This document shows positions 49,101 through 61,100 of a stretch of DNA of 64,000 bases, piece by piece (position 1 is the stretch's first letter; every line of letters starts with the position of its first letter). This stretch comes from Cymodocea nodosa (Eukaryota > Streptophyta > Magnoliopsida > Alismatales > Cymodoceaceae): the NCBI GenBank assembly GCA_036874045.1, contig CM072336.1, positions 23,883,501-23,947,500 of the forward strand, given 5' to 3'. The translations under genes were made by a program, and so were the position numbers. The notes beneath the pieces are model-generated. The model made no database searches, had not been told where the DNA came from, and worked only from the letters and a program-made list of their open reading frames with translations.

Positions 49101-52100
49101 TAAATAAGACCTTTACCAAGAGTTTGCTTTATGTATAAAAGCACTCTTAGAACATATTGCTAAGGAATATCTTTGGGTTCCTACATAAATTGACTTAGTC
49201 GATTAACTATATGGCTTATGTTAGGTTGAGTGATTGTTAGATATATCAGCTTGTCAATCACCCATTGATATCTTCCTAGATTATCAAATGATATTGATGA
49301 GTCATCTTAGAATGGTGGACTTTTTTCAATAGGTGTAGATTCTGATTTACACCTAGCTAATTTAACCTCCTGTAATAGATTTAAAGCATACTTCCTTTGA
49401 GATAAGAAGAACTTCTCTTTAACATGTGCAAATTCAATTCTTAGAAAATATCTAGGCATTCCCATATCTTTGGTGATAAAATGCTTGTTTAGATATGTCT
49501 TTGTAGCTTTGATGCCAACTATATCACTTCTTGTGAGTAAGATATCATTTATATAAGCAACTAAGATGATACACTTGACATTAGTTTTCTTGTAGAAAAT
49601 CGAGTGATCCATAACACACCTGTGAAAACCATTATCACACATAACTTTGTTAAGTTTATCAAATCATGCTTTAGGGCTTATTTTAGTCCATAAATGGTCT
49701 TTTTGAGAAAGCATTCTTAACATCTAACTAAAATAGAGGCCAAGCATAATTAATAGCAATAGAGAGAACAATCCAAATGGAGTTAAAACATGTCATAGGA
49801 GAAAAGTTTTAGCACAATTAACACCATATGTTCGAGAGAACTTGCATGTAACAATATGAGATTTGTAGTGGTCAATTGTCCCATTTGACTTGTACTTAAT
49901 AGTATAAACTCATTTGTAAGAGTCCATGTTTGCCCAATCAGGATGAGGAATCAGATCTCATGTATCACATGAGTGTAATACTTCAATTTCTTCATCCATA
50001 GTTACTTTCCAATGAGGTTGTTGTAAGGCTTTATGATAATTTCTAAGTGGAGATTCTAAGGAAATAAAAACAACAAAGCTACAAAAGGAGAGAGAAAGGT
50101 TATCATAAAAAACAAATTGGAATAAAAGATATGAGGTGCAAGTGCGATTACCTTTGCGGAGAGTAATAAATATATTTAGGTTAAATGGAGGTGGAGAGGG
50201 CATAAGATTTACAGATGAATTTGAGAGAGGCGAAGCCATTGGTAGAGGAGGTGATTGTTGACAATGATGATATACCTACAATGGTGGCTAACTTAAATGT
50301 TGAACAATAGATAAATCAGTTGTCATTAGCACGTTGGGTGGATTAGGATGATTTAAGGGAATAGGAGGTGGAAGTGAAACACAAGGAGCAGAGGAAGAGA
50401 GATCAAAGTACAATTAAGTTTCAAAGAAGGTGACATCTACAGATGTAAAATACTATTGGATTGATGAGTGATAACTCTAAGGATAACCAAGAAAGACACA
50501 TTTAATAGATTAAGGAGACAATTTATCTAGATCTAAAGATAAGTCTTAAACAAAGACAACACACTCAAAAATCCAAGGAGGCAATGTAAATAGGTTTGAC
50601 TCAAGGAGAAGACGAAGAAGCGGAATATCACCACCTATAGGAGTAGAAGAAATGCGATTTATAAGAAACACAATAGAGAGAATGACATCTAACCAAAAAT
50701 GCTTTGGAACATTCATCTAAATTATAAGTATATAAGTAATGTCAAAGATACGACAATGCTTATGTTTTGCCACACCATTTTGTTAAGCAGTGTAGGGGCA
50801 TATGGTCTGATGAATGATCTCAAGAGAGGCATAAAAATTTTGCACATTTTGTTGGACAAATTCAAGTGCATTATTAGTGTATAAGACTTTTGGAGTAGTA
50901 GAATTTTATTTTAACTAGAAAATTTGAGTGCAATAACAACATCATGACAATTCTTCAATAAGTAAACCTAGGAAACATGAGAATAATTATAAACAAACAT
51001 TATATAATAATGATGATCAATAATGGGAATTACAAGACACAACTTGGATGCTAAACATCACAATGGATAATATTAAAAGACTCTTATTTGACACAAGATG
51101 AAGATGCTTGAAGGAAGCATGGACATGTTTACTCAATTGACACGACTCACAATTGAAGGAAGTAATAGTGAGCCATGGGAGAGCTTGTTGAAGCTTTGAC
51201 AGAGAGGAATGTCTTAATCGATAGTGTCAGAGAATTGACAATTCTACTATAGACATTAGAGCCATTACATCACAAGGTACATGGTTGTGCATGAGTAGGT
51301 ACTTCCCATTACCATGCTTACGATCCAAATTAATCTTCTTTAACATCTACAAATCTTGAAAAATACAATGAAAGGAAAAAAGGTAATTGAGCATTGCAAG
51401 TGGGTGGTAATAACATTAATAGATAGCAAGTTGACTGGAAAATCGAGTATATAACAAACATTGTTTAGTTTTATTTGGGAGGACACTTAAATGTTTCATT
51501 ATCTAGATATAGAATAGGAACGTCCATCAACAATGGTTACTTGAGAGATAAGAAATAGAGGACAACCAAAAAGGATAAGTGTACTTGACATATGTGAGAA
51601 GACATAAAAATCTATGACCCATGATTTATTTAAAGTAGCAAGGAGGGCAACATTGGTGGTAGTACCTGAGGTAGAAGTGTGAGTAATCATGGCAGTAGAA
51701 CCTAATTCTTGTGATTGTTGGAGACGATCATACTCCTATTAAGTGATGGTGACAATACTAAGGGAATTGGTAGTTAAGGTGTGTAATGATGATCTAGTGG
51801 CAACACAAGCTCATTAAGGTTTACCGAACTTGTCCCAACACTTCATTGAGTGGTGACTAGTTTTGCTATAGTGTTAACATATGGACTACTTACTCCCATG
51901 GTTTCCACTTCATTGCTCATGACCATGAGGAATAGTGACAACCATAGAAAATGGATCGATAATGGAAGATTGTGGCGTCATTGAGATCCACATGGCCTTT
52001 GCAAAGGTCTCCTTTAAATCTATCATCTTATCAACACCAAGAATCTGACCATGTATCTAGGAAGATACCTTAGGATTTAGCCCAAATAGATATGTTGCAA

Positions 52101-55100
52101 TGGCTAGCTCCTCCCTATATTGTTGTATCTTAGGTATATTGGCAATTAGCGATTGGTAGATATTAAGTTCCTCAACTAAGCCTTGAATGTTATAATAATA
52201 TTGTTATGATTGATCACCTTGTTTAAGTGTAAGAAGTTGTTCATACACTTGAAAAGTCTTTGTAATGTTCTTTTCATAGTCATAAGTTTTGTGAAATGAG
52301 TTCTAAATTTTTCATGTGGGATGCATTATGGTATTTCTATGAGCTATAGAAGGCTTCATGCTAGTCAACATCTAAGAAATAATAGTGGCATCATTGGTTG
52401 GTTAGTCTGCATGTGTTGAGTCTTTCATGTTTGAAGGGTTTGTTATAAGATGATGCAACATATGGTGGGTTAGGACAATGGTTTCAAAATCCTCATGGCC
52501 ATAACATGTAGTTTTTCCTTTTAATTTTTCTATAGTTAGGGTAAAACATTTTAAAAAATTAATAGAAAATAAATAAACCATAATTTTTTTTTCACTATGA
52601 CACTATAGAAATAACCTAATAGAAGATTGTCGCTAAGTGATGGATCTTCCAAATGGCATTGGGCACCAACTTCTGATTAATAGCATTTATCTCTAAAGTT
52701 GATGGATGCATAGATGAAGCTTCACAGATAGACCAACACTACTTTTGTCATTGGATGCTCGTTGGTCAACAACACACAATCTACATAGATTTAGAAGGGT
52801 GTCTGGTGATGATACAAGAGGAGAATAGGAGTTTGAGTGATGCCTCCTACATAATTAGTTGGTGTGATAGTTCACACTGACACATAGAAATGCATGGACC
52901 ATGTGCACAAATCATTGGATGATGTTAGAAAAGGGAAAAATCTAATATTTTGAAGGTAGTACATTAGGATTTATGTATACATCGAGATGGATCCATATAA
53001 GGATCCATATAATATAAGCTAATAATAATAGAACACTAAGACTCCCCCTCAAGTTGGAGAGTATATATCAGCTAATCTTAGCTTGCCACACATTGAGTCA
53101 AAGGACTTACGGTTTAAGGCCTTGGTCAAGATGTCAGCTTGTTCTTCATTGAATGAAATGTGAAGAGTGTGGATAACGCCTTTAGTGACTAAATCTCTGA
53201 TGTAGTGGCAATCGACCTTAATGTGCTTGGTACGCTCATGAAAGGTCTCATTCTTGGCTATGTGAATTGTAGCTTGATTATCGCAGTACATCACCATTGG
53301 TATTTTGACCACTACCTCAAGCTCATTCAACAATGATCTAAGTCAAACCATTTCACACCTTGTAAGTCTCATTGCCCTGTACTTAACTTTTGCACTAGAG
53401 CAAGATATGACACTTTGTTTTTTGTTGTGCCAAGTTACTAAGTTTTCTCTTATATATGTTAAGTAACCTAAAGTGGACTTCTTGTCACCCTTGTTACCTG
53501 CAAAATCAGCATCAGAGAAGGCTTCAACTTTTAGATGCCCCTGTTTCTGATACACCAATCCTTTTTTTGGAGTTCCTTTGATATATGCTAAAACTTTTTG
53601 AACTCTTTCCCAATGCACAACTTTAGGCTGATGCATACACTGGCTAAGTAACCCCATAGTGTATGCAATGTCTAGCCTAGTAATAGTAAGATAAATCAGT
53701 TTCCCAACAAGGCATCTATACCTGTTGGAATCAGAAAATTCCTTAGTAGACGTGTCCCAAAAGGAGAGATTTTGTTCAATTGAAGTAGATGCAGGTTTAC
53801 ACCTTAAGGTACCAGTTTCTGCCAACAAATCTAAAGCATACTTTTGTTGAGATAATACCATCTTGTCTTTGGAGTACGCAAACTCCACACCTAGAAAGTA
53901 TCTGGGTCGTCCTAGATTCTTGATTTTGAAGACTTTGGCCAGGTGGTCTTTAGTCCTCTTGATCCTTACACAATCATCTCCAGTAAGAAGGATGTCATCA
54001 ACATATATAGCAAGGATGGTATACCTCCTATCAGACCTACGAATAAATATTGAATGATTTACTGTGCACCTTCTAAAGTCGCTAGAGAAAAGGACACTGC
54101 TTAACTTCTCAAACCAGGCAGGTGAACTTTGCTTAAGTCCATAAATTGCCTTCTTTAATTTGCAAATCACCTGTTCACCCTGTGAAATATACCTAGGAGG
54201 TTAGGCTATGTATACTTCCTCAACTAGATCGTCGTATAGAAAAGTATTCTTTACATCCAGTTGGTGAAGTTCTCACCTTTGGTTGATCGCCACTGACAAT
54301 AACACCCTGATTGAGTTCAACTGAGCCATAGGAGAGAAGGTTTCTGCATAGTCTACCCCATACTCCTGAGTAAATCCTCTAGCAATAAGTTGAGCTTTAT
54401 ATCTTTCTACCTTTCCATCTGCTCTAAACTTCACAGTGAAGACCTACTTGCAGGAGACTAAGTTGGCATCAACGGGCCGAGAAACTAGTTCCCAGGTGCC
54501 ACGAGACTATAGGGCTTCCATCTCCTGATCCATGGCTTGCTTCCAAGTGGGACATTGCAAAGCTTCTTGGTATGTCCTTGGAACATTCTCAGACATGACG
54601 GACAAGACAAAAGTTTGACAGGAAGGGGTAAGATGCTCATAGGAAACAAATTGAGAAATGAGATGTTGTGTGCATGAGTGTGTGCCTTTTCGGAGGGTAA
54701 TAGGTAGATCATCAACGGTAGTGGGTGGATTTGCAGTTGAAGAATTGCCTGGTGGAGCCATAGGTTGAGCTTGAGTTTGTTGCCTCCTTTGATACACTTA
54801 CAATGGCCTTACTTCACTCTCTTCATTTTGGATACCTTCATTAAGAGACTTAGGTGTGGTAGGAATCACATGCTCATCAGACTCACAAGTAGTGGACACA
54901 AGGACCTAGAACCTCGAGAGGAGACTGATCGACGAAAGTATCAATCCTTTGCGTAAAATAAGGTTTGTCCTCAAAAAAAGAGACATCAAAGGAGGTGTAA
55001 TACCTTCTTGTAGGAGGGTGAAAACACCTATACCCTTTTTGAGTTCTGGAATATCCCACAAAGACACATTTAAGAGCTCTTGCATCAAGTTTATCAAGAC

Positions 55101-58100
55101 CAGGACTTAGATCTTGAACAAAAGCTGTACACTTGAACACCCTAGGAGTGAGAGAGAAAAATTCACCCTCAGGATAAAGGCGGTGTAGCGGAATCTCTCA
55201 CCCAGGGGGGGAAGATGGCATCCTGTTCACTAAGTAAGCAGTAGTGAGGACAACATCCGTCCAAAAGGATTTCGAAACACTCATGTGAAGAAGAGTTCTA
55301 GTGATATCCAACAAATGACGATGTTTTCTCTTTGCCACTCCATTCTGCCGAGAGGTGTGAGAACACGTCGTTTGATGAATAATTTCACGAGAAGTACAAA
55401 GGTGTTGAAATTGAGTACTCACAAATTCAAGAGCGTTATCAGTTCTAAGATACTTTAAAATAATAGATAACTGGGTATTAATTTCATTCACAAAATTTTC
55501 AACAGAAATCACAATATTTTTTCTATCTTTTAGCAGATACACCCAACAAACTCTGGAAAAATCATCAACTAACATAAAGTAATACTGGTACCCATTAGAA
55601 GAGGTAACATAGTTAGGACCCCACACATCACAGTGAACCAAATCAAACATAGCCTGACTCTTAGTGAGTGATACATGAGGAGAGAGGGACCAACTATGTT
55701 TGCCTAGTTCACATGACTCACAGACAAACTCAGAAACGTCTATCTATGGTAGTGCCTGATGAAGCTTGTGAATAGACGATGACCAAGATGCCTATGCCAT
55801 AAGAGAGAGGAGACGGTGGTAGAAGACAACGAGATTGTAAGGCTGCTAGAAAGTGTATCACAGTCGAGAACATACTCCTTAGTGCCCTGCCTATAGGCTA
55901 AACCAATTCTCCTCTTCGTCCGCAGATCCTGAAAGGTACAATGAAAAGGAAAGGTCACAAAACAAGATAGATTAACAGTTATGACACTAATAGATAATAG
56001 GTTAATAGAGAGATCGAGAACAAGTAAAGTATTCTCAAGCTGTATATCTAGAGTGACATCAATTGTGTCATTTTCAGATATAAGGCATGAGTGGCCATTA
56101 GCCACGGTAACACTCTATAAGGTGGGCATTTTCCTAAGACGAGAGAAGAGGATAGGACAACTTGTCATATGCTGAGATGCACTTGAATCGACAATCCAGG
56201 GTTGTATCTCGCTAGTACGCATAGCCATGCTAGAAGTGGAAGTTAGGGATGCAACCGCCGAAGAACTAGAGTCCTGGGTCTGCTTCAACCTCTCATACTC
56301 TTGTTGAGAAATAACCATTGTCGCTTCCTTAGAGTTGCCTCCTCCTCTAACAGTAGTATCATGCACCTCAATCACATTCCTCGCCCAAGTAGGCTTACCA
56401 AACTTTTTCCAACATTTTTCAAATCTGTGATTTGTCTTCCCACAATGAGTACAAGGAACCTTACGTCTTCCTGTGGTCATAGGTAATTGTTGAGTACTCT
56501 GTCTCCCTTGAGTTCCTCTAACAGCCAAGGTTGAACTGTTCTGACCAGTAGTAGTTGTTATGTTTCCAACCTTGGAGATACGCAGCACCTGTGCAAACGT
56601 AGTCCCCAAATCAGGTGTAGTGTCTCCTCCAAACTAATGTCCATGCACTTGGGACACTAGCTCCTGAGACAGGCCAGATAGGAAAGCAGCCACTTGTAAG
56701 TCATTCCTGTATCTCTGTAACGTAACCAAGTCAGTGGTAGGAGACTGTAGCACATTCAGCTCCTCAAATAGAGACCGAATAGTCATATAGTACTCTTGAA
56801 CCGACTGATTGTCCATTTTCAGGTTGAAAATCTGTTCATACACATCATAAACTTTTAGGATATTTCTCTCTTTTGCATACATCTGCTTCAGTGTGTCCTA
56901 AATTAATTTGGTTGGTCGGAACATCATTACCCCCTTGGCCACAGCAAGTTCCATATTATTTTCTAGCCAAGTAATCACCGTGTCATCATCAGCAAACCAA
57001 TCATCGTACCTTGGATCCTTGATATCAATGAGGGGTTGAGTCAAGTGATTGCTTTTCCTTTGTGCAGTCATAAAGGTGAGAAAACTTAAAGACCAGCTGT
57101 AATAGTTCAAATCATTGAGCTTCACAGAAGGTCCAGCAATGGGTCGGATCAAAGAGTCCCGAAATACCATCACAACCAGAAACTCCAGGAATCAAGCGAG
57201 ATTCAACTAGCTGGAACAGTCACCTCCAGCAACCTCAGTGGATTCAGCAGTCACCTTCTGCACAACCAACAATCTACCGACAACCTATCACATCACCACC
57301 TTAAGTGACAGTTGATTGAATCAGGCCAGGTTCAGGCATCCTGGTTGAGACTCGTCTAGACCTCCAGATGGTAGCATGCAGGCGGCTCTTCGGGCGTCTA
57401 GGCATGCATGTATCCACGCAGGCGTCTGTCTGCACCTAGGTGCAGCACTCCTAGACGCGAGCATGGTTGCGGGTCTGCGGCTGAGGAAGCCGTGCCCAAG
57501 GGGGGGGCGATCGGCTTCTTCTCCTACGGGATCAAGCCCTAAGCTTTGATATTATGTTAGAAAAGGGAAAAATCTAATATTTTGAAGGTAGTACATCAGG
57601 TATTTATATATACATCGAGATAGATCCATATAAGGATCCATATAACACAAGCTAATAATAATAGAACACTAACAGATGACAACCTAAGGCATGATTGTGG
57701 TTGTCGACAACACCAACCACACAAAGGTTAGTGATGGACAACATGGGGTAACTAGGGGCGACGATTTAGTGACTTGCTAGAAAAAAAAAGGAAGGAAGGG
57801 GGGTGGGAAGCAACGATGGTGGAGGAATGATGGGAATGGTGGGTAACTTGGTTACTCTGGCACCAAGTTACTTAAGAAAGAGAATGATTTTCCACTTTCA
57901 CTAATTTGGGTTACATGAGAAACACATATAGGGTAGAGACACCATTACAAGAAAATGACCAATATACCCATATTATAAGACAACATACCATATATAAATT
58001 AAAATGTAATAAATTGCTTTCTCCTACATATGATCATATCATATGTAATTATTAAGAAAAATATTCATTTTAGACTTATTTAATAATAGAAAGTTGTAAT

Positions 58101-61100
58101 ATACAAAAATAAATCAAAATTAAAAAAACGAAAATTTTAAATTTGTAAAAGATAAAAATTCAAAAGTTAATATGTGACTAGGTGTTAAATTCTTAAAATG
58201 GAACCTGTGCTGACACCTTGTACATGCTCTAATCAAATATTGCTATATGTTTCTACAATGTCTTTAATTTCGTTAATGATTCAATTCATCTCTCAATATC
58301 TTAAACATATATATTCTTTAATCTCTTTTCCAAGCATAATAAAAGGACCTTGAAGTTACAGGTTTAAACCCTGAGAAAAAAATAATTTATAGAAGTAAGA
58401 CTATTTATAATTAGACTCTTAAATCCCATATCGGTAGGAGTCTTAGGCACTCCCGTATTTATTTTCTCTACATCATAACTCAGCTATTTAATTTCTTATG
58501 AAAGCGATCATCCTGGGTGTTCTTTTTGTTGTTGCTGCTTTGTAGAATATAGTACTATTGATTATTTTCTTATAAATAACTGGGGATATATTTAGCAGAC
58601 TATTTTCAAGCTTCAGCAGCAATGATACTATGTTTGGCACAGTTATTGTACTAATTGATATTGCTTTGTTTGACATCAACAATTATCTTAGTGGCTGATA
58701 TCATCAGTATTTATTCATCGGATGTTATATATGCTTTCTTTTGGAATTTAGTAATTTTATTATTTTGTATATTTCATCATGCAATTTCAGAATCAATCTC
58801 ATTGCTCTTATTAATTGTATGAATCTGCAAGTTGTAATTAAGGTCAATACAAAGAATATTGAAGTATCCTCCAACACGTACCTTGAGTGGTGATGAGCGG
58901 CAACTGCTATGGAAGTTTCGGTTTTCTTTAATGTCGGAGAAAAAGGCCCTTACCAAGTTTCTTAGATGTGTTGAATGGAGTGATGTTCAGGTCAGCAAGA
59001 TTCTTTGTCCTTTTTTTTCTGCATTTGCGTGTTGTTGCCAAATGCTTGGGAAATCAAAGTATGGATAAAGGGAAATACAATTGTTTAAATAAAACAAAGC
59101 ATTTGTGATAAGTTAACCATTGGAGTAACTTTGAATATCTTAAGGTAGCCAAATACCTATCATATAATTAGCGAACCACTAGAAAAACTTATAGAAGTGG
59201 TCACAAATATGGAAGATTCCATGAGATGCACCCTTATGAAAAGACTGGTATAGATGATGTATTTGCAAGTGTATTATCTAGAAAACAATTGGCTATTTTA
59301 TAGAGGCAAAAGGGTGAATCATATAACAATTTTCCCTTAAAGACCATAGTTCCTGAAACTTGCCTAATTAATAAAATCTCAAGCTTGTACTTTAACAGTA
59401 GCTTGCCTAACTCTTTTAGGGCTTGGTATTTATCATCTTTCATTCAAAAATCTATTATTACAGGTCAACAGTACAATGACAACAACAACAATAATTCAAG
59501 TTATAATCCAATTATGTAGGGTTGGCTACTTGAATATTTTTCTTTCATGTATTCTATTTATGACCAAATCTTTGGTTAAATTATATAAATTTAAGTCTTT
59601 TCTTACAATTCCCAGCCAAGTAGTTTTAAACTTTCCTCTATTTTTTTTTGTACTAATTAATTCTCGTCTCCCAATTGGTCCATTCTTTAGTCTCTTAAGG
59701 ATATGACTAAATCACGTAAGTTGATTTTCTCTTATCTTTAATTGGTACAACTCTTGTTTTATTCCTAATAAAATTGTTTTTTAGCTTTTCTATTGTGGTA
59801 TTACCACTCTTCTATCCTAACAATCTGAATTGATTGTCTCCTTATTAGTTCCAAGACCTATGGCATACACTCAGTGACTACTAAATACATTATTTAACCT
59901 AAAAGCTAACTGGTCTGCACCTGCAAGACACAAACAAGTGTGAGTGGCTACCACAAAAAGTTAGTGCACACACCATCTCTTCCTCCTGGAAACCAACCAA
60001 AACATGAAAAAGACAGTTATCAAAACTGGAATCACATTCCAAGAGTTTAAACTACAAATTTTGATAGATAAGAGCACTGTAGAAAACACAAAAATCTTCT
60101 TTGCCTGACCATTAGAAAACAACACACATGCTACAACCGAAAATTGAGGCAAGAATTCAACAATGGTTTAATCACCTACAAAACAGAACAAATCACAATA
60201 CCAAAGTGTCAATATCAAACTCTCATAAATCATCAATGTTGAGTTGTTGGTGTCTTGGGATTGATCTTAGCCACAAGTAGCTATCTAGGCAAATTGCATT
60301 GCCATGGATGCTTGTAAAGATTTCAGCTGTCCCATGTCTACTAAGACACAAATTGCCCATCACTGTGTGCTGTTAGTCATATCTATATAATAGGCAACCA
60401 TCACTATGTGGATTAATGTATGATAAATCTCTCCATTTATTGTTAATTGATTTTGAATTGGAATTTCATATGGTATTACAGTAGGTTTAGCACATCTATT
60501 CTATCTAAAATAAAAAGGACATTTGTAGGCATAAGACTAGATGCAGCTAAGGGGGAGTGTTAAAATAGTTCCACATTAGCATTGTAGAGATGAACTTGTG
60601 ACTAAAATATGAAGAATTTCTTCACTTATTGTCAATTGGTTTTGTCTTGGAATTTTATAAATATAAATAAAGATAAATTTACATGGTACGAACATCATAA
60701 TTATTAAAATATTTGGATTAAATAAATTTTAATGCAATTATATGTAATATAGTATAAGGGAATATGTCTTGAATATGTGTAATCATCCAATCATAATTCA
60801 TTAAATTGAAAAAAACTAAAAATTTAAGAAAAATAACTAAAATGTTAATCAACAAAATAAGTATTTTAATAATGAAATAAGGCCAATAACAAGAAGTCAC
60901 TAGGCCAACAGGCAATCTCCTAGTATCATTCTTATTAGGTATTGGATAAACACGTGCCCCATTTATGCTTTTCTCTTCCCCCTTTTTACTAGAAAAATAC
61001 TGTGTAAACAGGAAGACCTGGAAAAAATGGCCATTTCTTTCAAGCCATTTTCTTCCTTTGATGGCTAAAAATGTTTTAAGTATGTTTGAATGGCTGGTTT

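Larger units (their letters stand above)
48476..57985 (-). mobile_element. Outer Ty1/Copia element with short LTRs, interrupted by an inner Copia
   Basis: LTRs of about 117-120 bp lie at 48476-48592 and 57866-57985 (shared AGTTACTTAAGAAAGAG, GGGTTACATGAGAAAC and ACACCATTACAAGAAAAT). They are flanked by the 5-bp duplication TACCA at 48471-48475 and 57986-57990. On the minus strand the primer-binding site TGGTGCCAGAG follows the 5' LTR, and a polypurine tract (plus strand CTCTCCCTCAAGTTGGAGC) abuts the 3' LTR at 48593. Without the inner element and its duplication the length is about 4.75 kb. The LTRs differ at many sites, so the insertion is old. The orientation is antisense to VPS34. Confidence 0.85.

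Noticed and set aside
58395..58475. AATCCCATATCGGTAGGAGT motif resembling retrotransposon LTRs
   Set aside because: Similar to LTR starts in many plant elements, but no polypurine tract, primer site or second copy was seen nearby.
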